Positions 36,843-50,299 of a stretch of DNA of 64,000 nucleotides are shown here, piece after piece. Source of the DNA: Tamarix chinensis (taxonomy: Eukaryota; Streptophyta; Magnoliopsida; Caryophyllales; Tamaricaceae); NCBI GenBank assembly GCA_030549775.1, contig CM060177.1, forward strand, positions 29,478,014-29,542,013. Reading direction: 5' to 3'. The translations under genes and the position numbers were made by a program. Within the stretch, counting starts at the first letter, position 1, and each line of letters opens with the position of its first letter. The notes under the pieces are model-generated. The model did not search any database and was not told where the DNA came from. It saw only the letters and a list, made by a program, of their open reading frames with translations.

Positions 36843-39800
36843 TGTAATACCCTATTTTTAGAAACCTTAATTATAAATTAATAATTATGTGTGATTAGTT
36901 ATAATGATAATTTTAAAGGGGTTAGTATTAAACGTATTATTATTATTATTCATATTATTACCACGGATTAGATATAAATTTAATAAGGTCAAAATTGGAT
37001 AGAAATCGGGCTATTAAATTCAATCATAGATTATACCATTAAATCTTAGCCTAATTATTTTATTAATAATCTTTGGCCCGTAACTTGAAATAAATTTTCT
37101 AAAATTTATTCCGAATTAATTTTACTCTTTCCCTTCCTTTTTAACCTATCCCAGATTGGATTATTTTTCCCGATATATTTTTACTCTACACCCTAATCTA
37201 TCCTAACTAAATCTAAAACTAACATAAAATAAAACTGTTTACCCTACCATTTTACACCTAAATTTACCCCTTACTTGCCCTAATTCCCTCCCCCAATCGC
37301 TCTCCTGGTCTCCCTCCTTACCTCACTACATTCAATCATCTGCACATACTTATATACACACATACTCAAAGCACACCGATCGATCCCTCATCCTCACAAC
37401 CCACCTCCCTCTCTATTCTTTGATTCACCACCCTCACCCTTGCCCACCAACCATGACCACCCATCACATGCCCTTGTCCACCCTAGCCTCCACCATCACC
37501 ACCATTCACAACCCCTACACCCAGTAACCACAACTACTCCAGTGCAGCCCTCCAGCAGCACCACACACACATACCAACACCACCACTCTTCTCCTTCTGT
37601 GTTGTCTAGCCCTGCCCACAACCTCCCCTTCTCCGTCTACACTCCCATCCCCTCTAGCACCAACCACCACCTCGAGTCACCCACCACTAGTCGTGCCTAG
37701 CCCCTGCATCACCACCTCCTAGCCACCCTCCACCACAACCGACCAACACCATCACCGCCAATCCCCACCATTGTTGCTATCTCTCCCTACCTCACCCTCC
37801 AGCCGGCTAGCAACAACCCCCTGTTCATGCATAGTCCTCATGCTGCATGTGCAGCGTGCAATATGAGTGAAATGTTTTGGTTTTATAAATTTTAGTGCAT
37901 ATTATTATTAAGGATATTTTGATAATTTTAAAAAATAAATATTTTAATATTTTAATTATTATTTTAGCTTGTAAATGTTAATTTAATAAATTTGGTATTA
38001 TTTTTAGGTACAAAAGTTTGATTAGCGAGGCTTGATAATTTTAGTAGGATAGTGCTATTTTATGTTTTTAGTGGAATTCAGGTAACCATTATGATCTACT
38101 AAAATAATAGATATTGCATGATAGCACATTAGAGGTTTTGTGTATGAAATATGTTAAGCATGTTTTGTTACGTTATAATTATGTGATTACTATTATTATT
38201 ATGGAAATCAAAAAAATGAGCCTATTATCTGATATAAAATATTTTAGGTATGAAAGTATGATTAAAATGATTCTATTGTTGGAAAAATATTTTATATGAT
38301 ATGTGTATATAAAATAATAGGGTGAGCATACTTATATATAATTGTGGAATAATAATTATGGATGTGTGCCCCTAGGGCAATTTAGTCATTTTCATTATAT
38401 TATGATATTTATCCTAAAAATTATTTTTAATATGTATTATCCGTTGTTGAGTATGGGATCATGTGTTTTGAACATTCTAAAAGTGTATGATGGGGTTTTA
38501 TATGCAAAAACATGTGTAAGGAAAAAATAGTCATTTGACATATTTGATAATTTAAATTGCATAATAAATAATTAAATTATTGTATTTTAGCCTTTTTTTA
38601 TTACATATTAATAAATAAAATGGATTTAGTATTTAAAATGGATGATAACCTGATAATTATGGGTCTTAGGGGCAATTTGGTCTTTTTCAACCAAATGTTC
38701 CCAAATGTAAATAATTGAACCTAAGATGACCTTAGTATATTTTCATGATTGGCCTTATTAATGATCTTGTTTATGGTTGTCTCAAAATAATTGAAATTAA
38801 AGAAAAAAATGGATAATTATGGAAATGGGAATAATTGTGCAACATATGCCTTTTGTGGTCACCTTATAAAATACTAATACTTAAAGTGAAATACCACGAG
38901 TTTGAGAATGGTTTCTCTCTATGAGTAGCTATCCTAGAGATGAGGTATAAGCCCTCAATTTGTTTGGTTTCACTAGTGTGCTGGTCAGGCACCAGTAAGG
39001 CCCTAATCTACTCTATACGTAATCTATGGGCCCCATAGGGGGTATCGATATTTAAGGATTAGGTGTACTAGGTGTGGAGGATGCTGTATAGCCTTGTGAG
39101 CCAGTATGACCAGAGTGCTTTTATGCCTCTAGGTTGGATGGTTGGGAGGGTACTGTGATGCCTTGTGAGCCGGTATGACAGGTGTATTTTTATGTCTCTG
39201 GGTTATTATTGTATCTCCTTGAGTAAATAAAAAAAATAAAAATGACATGATATGATTGGAATGATTGTTATTGGATTACTGGATTGGTCGGTAGTAGCTT
39301 TTGTGCGTACTTGTGGTTTTGTTAGTAGCCTTCTTGCCTACCTGTGGTTGTTATTATACCTTTGAGTCTTACCTATGTTGTTATGGATTCTGTTGGGATT
39401 GATGTTGAGATGTGAGTTATGCGGTGAAGGTTATGGTTGTTGTGTGGGAGTTTGGTTCTATTTATTACTTCAGAAAGCATCTTTGGACATTTAGTTGATA
39501 AGTGTTATTATATTCTAAATAAAAACACATGAAAAATATGTATTGTGATGATTATTGTTTACCTGCCATGGCTATCATATTGTGATCATCTCATGTATGT
39601 TTCAATGTTTATCCCATGTTTTAGCATGATGCCTTTATGGTTATTGGGTTATGGTTGTTCCTAATCATATTTCAGAGAGAATCTCTAATATGTTCATTCG
39701 GTAAGTTTTCAGTTGTTTCAGATGAACGAATATAAGCAGTGTATGGCCTTGATGACATTTGATTATCTAAATTATTAATGAATATCAATCCTCATATGTA

Positions 39801-40332
39801 AATTTAAATGTCTTATACCATGTTAGGTGTATACCTTATATGTTTTCCATACTGGTTTTTCATATTAGTTCTATATAAAGGCTTATTCAGTACTCTAGTA
39901 CTGATGGGTTTTGTTTCATGGTCCTCTTCCTATTCAATCGGCAGTGATAACCCTATAGGAATCCTTTGAGGGTTTGGCTTGATAACTTCTAGTAGAGGGT
40001 TAAGAGTTAGGACTATCTGGTGTTTGTCCTGACACCTTTTGATCCGGATATTTCGTGGATTCTTAAGTCCCTTGCTATTTTCCTTTTATTATATTGCAAC
40101 TCTTTGCCTGATCTTTTTGTATTTATCAGGACAATGTAATCTATAATGGAATTTCTAACTTGCCTTCATTATAAATGTTATTTAAGTAAAGTAATGATTT
40201 AGCCTTAACACTTAGTATAAGGATGGTAGATGATGTCAGACTTATACTAAGTGTGGCGGTAACACCCATTATTTTTATAATTAATACTTCCGCAAAACAA
40301 AAATTTTAAGTAGTAAATTTAGGAGTGTTACA
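36843..40332 (+). mobile_element. Long solo LTR, 3490 bp, TGTAATACCC...GAGTGTTACA
   Basis: The sequence starts TGTAATACCCTATTT and ends AAATTTAGGAGTGTTACA, the same ends as the LTRs near 9176 and 13221. In order it holds AT-rich sequence, a C-rich leader-like part (37260-37860), GGTACAAAAGTTTGATTAGCG (near 38007), ATTGCATGATAGCACATTAG (38113-38132), AAAGTGAAATACCACGAGTT (near 38884), a short tandem array (39290-39375) and the perfect hairpin at 39887-39904. Flanks are TTTAA (36838-36842) and TTTGT (40333-40337), so a 5-bp duplication is at best decayed. There is no gag-pol, and the frames within it (for example 37440-37700) follow the CCA-rich composition. It is the most complete member in the window and a useful reference for the broken copies. 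Confidence 0.75.
39887..39904 (+). other. Conserved LTR hairpin TCAGTAC-TCTA-GTACTGA
   Basis: A perfect 7-bp stem encloses a 4-base loop about 430 bases before the LTR end. It is the cleanest of the four versions in the window. Confidence 0.65.
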
Positions 40333-40339
40333 TTTGTGC

Positions 40340-43300
40340 CTCAAGCTCCCTATGCCAAGACCTTTTATTGCCATAGGATATTAGATCATACTCCATTCAA
40401 TAAGAGCCACTTTATTCTTTCCATTCTCAACATTGGCTTAAAAAAAAAAACTCCTCATCATCCATGTCTTATTCCACCTTCTTAGATAAAGTAAATGAGT
40501 GATAATAAGTAGGAAGGCTAGCTATCACAACCTTTAAATCTGCAACTCTCCCACCAAAGAAAGGAAATTATTCTTCCAATTCAAAATATTATTTTCCATT
40601 CATTTAAGGATAGGCTTCCAAATCCACACTCCCTTATCACAATACCTAATTAGTAGTCCTAAATAGGTAACAGGTCAAACAATTTATGTCTCAACTTATT
40701 GGCAACCATATAAATATAAGCCCCACCAACATTGATCCCTACAAGCATGCTTTTATGATAATTAACTTTTAGACTCGAGGATAGATGGAACAAAATGAGG
40801 GTACTTTGAATATGCTTCAAGTATCGATTCTTTGCCTTACAAAAGATAAGCATATTGCTTGCATACTACATATGAGAAAAAACCATACCCCCTTTTATAA
40901 AGCCCAATGTGTCCCAAAACTTCATATCTATATCCATTGCGTTACATTTATTCATTAAATCCCCAATAATAAAGAAGAAGAAAGGAGAATGCAAATCCTC
41001 TTTCTGTAAACCCCATTGTAAATAAAAAGTCTTAGATGGTGATTCATTGACTAGCATAGAAGTGTAAGCCATTATTAAGCACACTTTGATCCACATTCTC
41101 CACCGACTTAGAAACCCTATGAGTTCTAAAGTCCATAATATGAAATCCCAAAAGAGGTTGTTATATTCCATATGAAAGTTAATTTATAGCAAGAACAATT
41201 TAAGTCTAACTATATTAGAAGTATCAATAGTCACATTTACAACCAATACTCCTCTATAAAAGTAGTTTGACTATGCCCAACGACCATAGTCAAAGCATGC
41301 TAGCCAAAATATTATAATAGTAGCCTACCATATTGATAGGTTTGAAATGTTTTAGGTCATTTGAATTCTTAATCTTTGAAATAATGCTAATAAATGCAAG
41401 GTTACTACCCCTCGGTAAAACTCTAGTAGTCCAAAATTGATAGAATATCTTACAAAAATCCTCTTTGATCATCATCCAAGCCTTCTTATTAAAGAGGAAA
41501 TTAAAATCATCTGGCTCAAGGGTTTTGCTACTATTGTAATACATAGTAACACCATAAATTTCATCATCACCAAAAGGGGTAGTAAGGTCTTCAACTTGCT
41601 GTACCAAAATCATATTAAGATTTAAAACATCAAAATGTGGCCTATCATATCACGATTCAGAATAAAATTTCTAAAAAAAAAACTATTGAGCCTCAAAGAT
41701 CATTTAGATTTTTGATCCATCTATTATTCACCTTCAATTTGCAAAACTGATTAGAATGCCTCCTAATCAAAGCTTTTGCTTGGAAAAGATTAGTATTTTT
41801 GTCGCTTACGTTGATCCACTTGTTATGGGCATGCCACACCCAATATAATTCATTTATGCTCATCTAGACCTAAATATTTAACTAAAAGCTTTTTCTTATC
41901 TCAATATCCTAGCAATTGATAACACTTGTTGATCCTCTACGATCAATATGATGGATCTGATGTTTAATGTGCTTGATATTCCCAAACTCTTACTCATTTG
42001 ACATCATCAAACTAGACTTAATGACTTTGAGTTTATCAATAACTAATACATTAGCAAGACTCCTCCAAGATTTAGCAATAACTTTGAACCATCTCACATG
42101 AGAAATCTAACAATTAAGAAATTTGAACACCTCTGGGCCCTAAGTTATTTTTTGGCTTCTTATCATCAAAGGGTAGTGGTCCAATAAACCTCTCTCCATC
42201 ACACATAGGGAGATATTAGGAAAATCAGTAAGCCACTATAATTTAACAAATCACCTGCCGAGATAACCTTTTAAATTCCTTCAAAACTAGGTAAACAATA
42301 GAGAGCCTACAGAAATATCCCTGAGGCCAATCCTAGTAACAAAAGATTGAAACTCTTCCACACTCCTCAAATTGGCACTATTTATTCCATAATCATGAGA
42401 AAATAGAACCTCATTAAAATCCTTAATTAAGAGCCTCACTTTGTCACACAAACTCATAAAGGAAGATATCTTCTTCTGCACTTCCCCTTGGTGATTGACC
42501 TTACATGGATCATAGAGATTTATAATGCAACAATTGAAACCATCATCTAGGGTACTAGCAACAACAATCTAATTACTATAGACCACCATATGAACCATAC
42601 CAATGCAGTTAATATTCCAACCAATGCAAAGGCCACCCTAAGTCCCCTAAGCTCTACTCTTTACCCATTTCATATCACCCCCTTTCTATAAAGATCTTCC
42701 TTACCTACAATTAAGCATCTTAAGCTTGGTTTCTTGGAAACACAACACGTTTGATCAATTTTCTTAATTTTATTTTTAGAGAGCCTATCTTACATCTCGC
42801 TCTTATGCCATGGATATTTATGATAAAAATACTTAATCACTCCTAAAGGGGAGCGGAAATTCCATTTAGGTAAAGACATACCACATCATATATTCTTCCT
42901 ATAATATCTCCATAATCTTGATGGCCACCAAGTCTCCCTTCCCCCTAATATCCAGCCTGATTTGTTGATCCATGCCAATCACATACTCAACCATTTCTCT
43001 CTTTGCTTCATCTCAACATGATCTTTTTGTCGTGTGCCTCCTAGTGGGAGAAGAACAAAACTAGAATTAGTATGCCAACATTTGAGGATTCAAACCCTTT
43101 TTCTTCCGGTAAAAAAAGGCCTTCTCCTTATATGAACTACACCCGCCTTCACCATTCGCCAGTCTAAGTAACTTGCATAGAAAGGACCTGACATATGTTA
43201 AAGCTCTCTTATGCTTGAGAAATTTGGCTCTATGCTTTCTAGCTCTTTGGGCCAAACTTCTTTTAAAAATTCCGTCTTCAATCTAGACAGGTTAACAAGC

Positions 43301-43800
43301 CCATAGTCTAAAAAAGAAGCCCTCTCTAGATGCTATGATGCGGTTCAAGAAATTTGCAACACATCATCCTCTTTGACCATCACCCTAATTGTACCATGCG
43401 GATTCCTGAAATTTAAGCCCTCCTTAACTATACTCGAGTAATAAATCCTCATATATGACTTAGAACAACTAGTCTTCAACTTGTCATCTAATTAGCCTTC
43501 CACACTTTCTGCCTCATCACTGGGCTAATTAGGTTCCTAATGAAAGCTATCAAGACAGTCATCTACACTCTTATTATACTTCCCCAATATTAGCGATGCT
43601 AAATAAAGATTCTTTGTTAATTTCGTTTTACCTTCTTTCTCATTCAAAACTAACGAATCTTCTTTCTTATTAATACCTCCATAGAACAAAATCATATTAA
43701 GGGAACAATCCCCCTGCACATGGATGATAATCTTCTTTATGCTGATCTTGAGTGTGATATCCCCCTCAATGGGACTCATATTTCTGTGATTAGGTTAACA
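40340..43800 (-). pseudogene. L1-type LINE remnant (ORF2: endonuclease and reverse transcriptase), minus strand
   Basis: Read from right to left. An endonuclease part is recognisable at 42287-42481 (IKDFNEVLFSHD, then EEFQSFVTRIGLRDI). The reverse transcriptase start is at 41290-41613 (YNSSKTLEPDDFNFLFNKKAW and GSNLAFISIISKIKN, then LKHFKPINMVG). A later part at 40659-40853 has SSLKVNYHKSMLVGINVGG, and the end near 40540-40600 reads LNWKNNFLS and VVIASLPTYY. Stops, frameshifts and internal losses are frequent, and the usual YADD core is not clearly readable. The 42880-43800 part has short frames that I cannot assign; it may be the ORF1 side. The wording is that of plant L1 elements. It is old and inactive. 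Confidence 0.85.
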
Positions 43801-45099
43801 CCACAACTATCTAGTCTACCCAAACACCAAAAGTTACCAAACAATCTATAAGAATACCTTCAATCACTATTATTTTGGAATCAAGGGATACTGAAGCAAT
43901 GTTGCATGTTAAACAACATTGAAGAGAAATAATCTATTTACTTATAGCCATGATTGAGGAGGATGAGGTATTTTTTATAGCTCCTCAAGCATCATAGCCA
44001 ACTTTATCTGTATTAGGTCCTAAATAAACATATTAAATGAACCATTCTCACAATAATGAAAAAAATTAAGTGTCCACTTCATGAGTAATCGAACACAAAA
44101 ATGTGAGGTTAAAGCATTGTTTTGTACTAATCAAGCTAAAATCCTCTATTGTACTATCTTCGATTATGAAAACGTCAGTAATTTTTCTATAATACTTATG
44201 TTTTGAAAAAACTAAGTTGAATTTATATTTTTATTCTAACTTTTTATCTTTCTTCTTCTATTCATTTATTGTTATGGTTTTCTTCAATGAAATGTACCTA
44301 AAAGAATTTTTTTTTTGGAAACAGGGGAGTATAAAATGTATACTGCTATATATATGTAATTATAGGTACACTAACAATATGGATGAAAATAGGAATAAAT
44401 AAATAACCATAGGATTTGAACCTGATTAAAAATATCATTATTTACCGATCAAGTTAGAAAAACTTTTGGTATATTATATATACATATATTAATTACTATA
44501 CATGAGGTTTCCCCATTGGAATTTATGATGTTAATGCTATTCAAAATAGTTTTCACTTTTATATATGATATTTTAATTCCTTTATGTTGTCGCTACTTAA
44601 AAAATACGTTGTACTTGCCTCCACTAGCTCTTTATAAAAGGAAAAATATATCAAACCAAGTTTTTTGTCAAGCAAGCCAACCAAAAGTAGCAGTCTCTAA
44701 GATTTCATAATCAACCACAAACCAGTGATCTAGTAAAAAGGTAGAAAAGCGACCATAAAATCTATTAAGAGTTAGTGGGAATTAATAATAGTTTAATTTT
44801 TTTTATATACTTTATATTTTTTGACATAATATGTATGATTGGTTTGATCAGACCAAACTACTAATCTGATTAGTGAATTAATAAAATAACAATGATAATG
44901 GTTTGATAATTGGTTTGATGTTAAAACTATAAAAACTATTACCTTTTCCTTTGAAAGAGGTAAACTAATGTAAATAAATCACTACCATGATGCACAATGA
45001 ATGATGCTCTAGGAATTTGAATTCAACACCATTTGAGTTAGGCGGTCAGTTTTCTCTCTTGAGCACCAATAGCTTGGTCCTCCAATGACCCTTTATTAG
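43801..45099. other. AT-rich spacer between two LINE remnants
   Basis: No gene or clear transposon motif was recognised. Short open frames (44217-44402, 44516-44710) have AT-driven composition and no recognisable domain. Confidence 0.5.
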
Positions 45100-47170
45100 A
45101 AACACCATGCGCTCTTTGATATTGGTGAAACCAATTCTCTAGGGGTTTATGGCTTTTATGTGGGTTTTATAAGGAAAAGTGGAATGTTATTAGTGAGGAG
45201 GTCTTGCTTGCTATTAGGAATTTATTTGCTATGGGTTTTATACTTTCTAGGGTTGATATTACCTCCATCACCCATGTCCCAAAAGTTCTGAATGCATAAA
45301 AATTAATTTAGTTTTACCCTATTTTATGATGCAATATTTTGTATAAAACAATATATGAAGCGTCGACTTGTAGATTGCAGGATATGATGCATTCCATTGT
45401 GGATATTTCACAACAATCTTTTATTAAAGGTAGAATTATTAGGGAGAATATTATGCTAGCTCATGAGATGGTGATGAATTATGTGGCTAGGGGGTATTGC
45501 CACAATGTATGATTAAACTAAACCTAAAGAAAGCTTACAGTAAGGTGAGTTAGGGATTCCTGCATGATATATTGGTGAGTTTGAGTTCCCTATATAGTTT
45601 GCAATGTTGATTTATGTTATTTCTATCTCATATTCTCTTGTAAGCAAAGAGACGTTAATGTCTCCCTTTAAGGGATGAAGAGGTATTAGATAGAGTGATC
45701 TCCTATCCCTTTATCCATTTGTCTAAGCAAATGCTTGAAGATATTATGGGATAAGTTAAAGTTCAAGGAGCATCTAAGATGTAAGACGTTGAAGATTATT
45801 AATCTAGCTTTTTGGATGGTATACTATTGTTTAATCATGGCAATCTAAGGTTTTTAAGGATTTCAATGGATGCATTTGAATATTTTTAAGCCATCTCTAG
45901 GATTTTCATTAATTCAAGTAAATGTAAGATTTATTTTGGTGGTGTGGACGATCTCCTTAGAGCATCAATTATAGAGTTCTTAGGTTTACAGGAAGAATAT
46001 TTCCCTATTACTTATCTTGGCAAGCCTTTATCTTTAACCATGATATCTTTTGCCTACTTACAACCTATTTTGGAGAGGGCTACAATGTTGCTTCAATAGT
46101 GGAGTACCTTGTGTCTTTCAAATGTATGGAGGATTCAATTTATTAAATATGTTATGTTTAGTATCTAGGTTTACTTCAGTCGGGTGGCCTTGTTGCCTAA
46201 GAAAATTATAAACAAGTTCATCGGACTACGTAAAGTCTTTCTATGTTCTAGAAAGTTGACTAAAAGGCGAAGAACATTTCTTAGGCCCAATTATGTTTGC
46301 CTTAGGTGGACTAGGTCTTCTCCACCTAGATCTATGGAATTATTGTTCACTTGGAAAAATCTTACTAAATATATGTATTAAGAAGGACTACATTTCTGCG
46401 AAATGTATCCATGATGTATATCTGAGATAAAAGGGTATCTAGATGTATATGCCTTCTTCATATACATCATGGTTTATGCAACGTGTATTATTTGTTCGAG
46501 AAAAGCTATAGGATTATTTGAGTGATTTATGAACTACATATTACATTAGCATTATTTATGAGGCCCTGATACTGAATCGGAAAAGTAAATGGTAATCAAA
46601 ATTAGTTAGACAACCTTTGACCCCCTTAGATGTTGTATTCTATGATGGCTGGTCATGCATAATAGAATGTCTACGAGAGACATGTTAGTGGAACAGGGTA
46701 TGATTAGTTATAAATGATGTGTTTTCTACGTTTCTTCGTCAGAGTTAGTGGACCATCTATTTATAGTGTGCTCTTTTTCCCTTGGGATTTGGAATAGTAT
46801 CTCTAAAGCTATAGGAAGACGAGGCCTAGTTAGCAGTTGGTATTTGTAGACTAGGGTACTGGTGGCAAGATCTAGGTAACCAAAATAGAATAAGTAGATT
46901 TTGTGTGCATTATTTGCCTATGGTAGCTATGATTTAATAGCTATATGGTATGAAAGTAATCTTAGGTGTTTTAAAGCATGTCAGTGTGATGAGATACGTG
47001 TTTTTTTCACTCTATTTTGCCTATGGTAGCTAGATGTATGTATCACCAATGCTTTAATGCTAAATATGCATGGTGGCTATGAGTTTTAGATGGTGTATGT
47101 TGATCATGAGTTTGGGATTTAATGACTATTTTTGAAATTAATACAATCACTTACTTATTGAAAAAAAAAA
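45100..47170 (+). pseudogene. L1-type LINE remnant (reverse transcriptase to 3' end), plus strand, A-tail
   Basis: The 5' end is truncated. Frame pieces in order: YKEKWNVISEEVLLAIRNLF and ITSITHVPKVLNA (about 45170-45300), then IMLAHEMVMNYV (near 45450) and LKKAYSKVS. Further on come FINSSKCKIYFGGVDD-like sequence (45900-45950) and YLGKPLS (near 46014). The next part has ALLPKKIINKFIGLRK (46184-46231), followed by the Cys/His domain end SSELVDHLFIVCSFSLGIW (about 46736-46792). An A run (47159-47170) follows within 70 bases of the last pattern and may be the original tail. Many stops and frameshifts are present. It is a different copy from the minus-strand LINE and in opposite orientation. Confidence 0.85.
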
Positions 47171-50100
47171 CCATCATACATCATGTAGGATTTAAACTTA
47201 AAATATATCGGTCATGATCTTGGATCAATCTTGGATTAGTCTTTATAACCAACATATCTTGGGTTTAAATTCTACAGGATCCAAAATTGAACTAAGCAAT
47301 GTCACCTCACAACTTTAATAGCCAATATGAAGTGACAGTCTCTTTCAAAACATTTTTGAAAGAATAGATGTAAATGTACTTAAAATTATGTTGATATAAA
47401 ATAAATTAGTTCTGGTTTTTAAAATGGCTTGAAATTTGGGTTCAAATGTGAATTTAAGCTGTACTAGTTGACTAGTTTCTCAAACCATTTAATCAATATG
47501 ATCAGGAATTGACATTTTAATTTATGGGATAACAAATCAATTAGTTGCTAAAACTAATCGACTGGTTTTGTTACAATTTCATACCCATTTCTATTTTAGC
47601 TATGATTTTCTTTGCAATTATTATGAAACTTTCTAATTAGAGTCTATTTGTGCTAATAAAATATTTTAGTGATTTGAAATTATTTTTACATTATTTAGAT
47701 CATTATATAATTTAATTTAGCTAAAAATTTCTCAAATCACTTTTGTGGTACTTTCTTGCGTACTCTCCCTCTCCCTTATTTTTCCTTCTCCTCTAATAGC
47801 CATGTCGGTGTGCAAGCTATGTCTCACCTTCTCTCTTGACTTACCTACCTCTACTACCACCTAATTGCACTCCACCTCTCTCATTCTCATCATTCACCTT
47901 CATACACCTTGCTTTTCCATACTCAACCAAAGTCAGCTCTACTTTTCTCATACCTTTTATATGTCGACCCCAACTCTCCTTCACACTCCATTTTCTAATT
48001 CATTTTAACTTCTTCCTTTTTCATTTTCTTTCTTTCTCCCTTTCCCTTGGGTTAAATTTCCAATTGTTGGGCATTTCTCATTTTCTCCCTTTTTCTTTTC
48101 TGTTGAACAATAAAGGCTTGCCTTTTAGATTCCTCCTTTGATCAGTTGCTTTTCTCTCTCATTTCTTATCCTAATCTTAGCCTTATCTCTACCTTGCTTC
48201 TACCTTGCTTCTTTTAAACAAGGAAGGATTAAGGTATATAAAAAGATTGGAGATCCTAGTTTCTCCTCTTTGTATTTGGCTCTTGAGATTAAGGTTGGGT
48301 TTTGCTTCTTCTTTTTCTTCTTCTTCTTCTGTTTTGATTTTTTATTGGTTTTTTAAAGAGAAGTTGTAGCTGTTTTGATTCTTTATTCGCTTATAAAATC
48401 AAGTATATCGGCAAAAATCCTCAAATTAGGAGTATTTTTGTGCTAAAATGCTTGCTAGTTAGGAGGTAAGGTATTCTTATCTCTCATATGACTAAGGAAT
48501 TGTGCTATTTGTTGTGGTTTCACATTCTTAACATGTTTTGCGACGCATATAAGTTATTTTTTGTTCTTGGATTCAAGCATTTGGTAATATTTATATATTC
48601 GAAGCTTTGGAGCATGTTTTGAGTATTTTGATATCATGTGTGAGTTTGGTGAATTTATGTGTGATTGTAATTTTTAGTTAAGTGTGGAATCGTGAGTTTG
48701 GTGTTGTTTTACTGAAACCAATTGACTAGTTGTTAGAATGATTGAGTGGTTGTGTGAACAATAATTTAATTTAGTAGTCATATTTGGTTGATTGCATTAA
48801 TGATCGATTGGTTTGATGAACTGATTGACTATTTTTGGTGAACTATTGATCAATTTACTATACCCATCGACTGATCATTTTGTGGCTAGAGTAGTTTTGG
48901 TTTTTGCCTAAACACATTGGTTGGTTCAGCCAAATCTACCGACTAGTTTTTATGAACATTTGATCGGTTAGACCAACCAACTAACTATTTTTTATGTGTA
49001 TTTATTTTTCCTCAAGTATGGTGCGACTAGAGGACCCATGAACTTGTTTCACCTAAGTTTGCCATGATTATTTATTAAGTGATCCTTTTTCTTTAGGGTA
49101 TTCTATTTTAACTATTCCATTTAATGGAAACACTAAATTAATGATCTTAACCATGCTTCATTAGAATTAAGGGAAATTAAGATGATGAATATTGTGGTAG
49201 TGTGGATGCCTTTGTTAGTGTTTGGTGTCAACACTAAAAAAGGCCCAATTGGATTAATCTTTGGAATTGAATAATTTAATCTTATAGGTCTTCCCCATAT
49301 GCATACATAGGTCTTGAGAAAAACCCCTTAGCACAAGTGTTAGTGTGGTGGGTGATGAAAATCTACAATTGAGTGTATGCCCCTTTATCTAGGAGCCTAA
49401 TGTGTTATATATTGAAGATCCTTGAGAAAACCCCCTTAGCACTATTGTATATATAGGAGTGGTAGATCTATGTTCGTCCTGGTCTTGGATATGGACACTG
49501 GTTTAATTATAATGGATGAGTACCTAGGTGTTGCAGACCCAAAATTTAGAGTATGCACCCTTACCTAGGAGATCAAGTGTAGTGGATGTTGAAGATCCCT
49601 AAGAAAAACCCCTTGGCACTAGTGTGTAGTGGCAGTGGGAGTTGCAGTCCTACACTAGTCTCCATTATGGATAATGACATTATGTGGTTTTCCCCTAATA
49701 GCTTGCTCTAGAAACTCATGAATTAATGGTTATGTGTGCTCTACATGCCTTTCTATGTCATATTTGTTATCCATGATCCTATGTGTTTTTTTCCCTATGC
49801 ATGTCATATATTATGTTATGACATGACCTCAATGTGCAGCATGAACCCTTACCATATTCTAGGTAGCTCATTTTACCAGTATTTCATCGTAATAATACTA
49901 CATTTGTGTGGTTACTATGATGATCCGACTTTTATTTCAACGAGTAGAGGAAGATTTGTAGGGTTATATTTCCCAACTAGAGTTTGTTGAGGATGAAGAC
50001 ATGGGCCAGTTGGTGGCCATTACTTGGGGATCGAGATTTATATTTATGTTTAGTTAAGAGTTAGGCTAACTGACTTTGGTTTATTTTTCCCATTATGTTG

Positions 50101-50280
50101 GGATGCTTTTTATTCTTTTTGGTTATTTAAAATCCTATCTTTGGTCCCTATATTTTGATTTTATAAATCTCTATTTCGCATCTATATCATTCTCCTTTTT
50201 GTCATATTATTGTTCTATTAGGGAGCACATTCTTTTTTCATTAATTCATTTTACCTTGCATAAAATATGTGTTAGGTGAT
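47171..50280 (+). mobile_element. LTR-like noncoding block (unassigned)
   Basis: No gene is seen. A pyrimidine-rich leader-like region (47740-48130 and 48290-48350) precedes GTTAGGAGGTAAGGTATT (near 48458). This is followed by a stretch of short internal repetitions around ACCAATTGACTAGTTG (48715-48990) and three spaced copies of GAGAAAAACCCCTTAGCACTAGTG (49315-49345, 49422-49450, 49599-49635). The order (leader, then tandem array, then AT-rich tail) resembles the LTR-like blocks at 2857 and 36843, but I see no matching termini. I infer a decayed LTR or other noncoding retroelement. Confidence 0.35.
49310..49640. repeat. Three spaced repeats, CTTGAGAAAAACCCCTTAGCAC
   Basis: Near-identical phrases at about 49315, 49422 and 49599 are each followed by a G/T-rich AGTGTTAGTGTGGTGGGTG-like segment. 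Between them, ATGCCCCTTTATCTAGGAGCC and ATGCACCCTTACCTAGGAGAT form a second repeated phrase, so the unit is about 110-180 bp. Confidence 0.7.
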
Positions 50281-50299
50281 GATCAAATCTCTTCCATGG

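Noticed and set aside
36838..40337. TTTAA/TTTGT as a perfect target duplication
   Set aside because: Only three of five bases match; it can only be called a possible decayed duplication.
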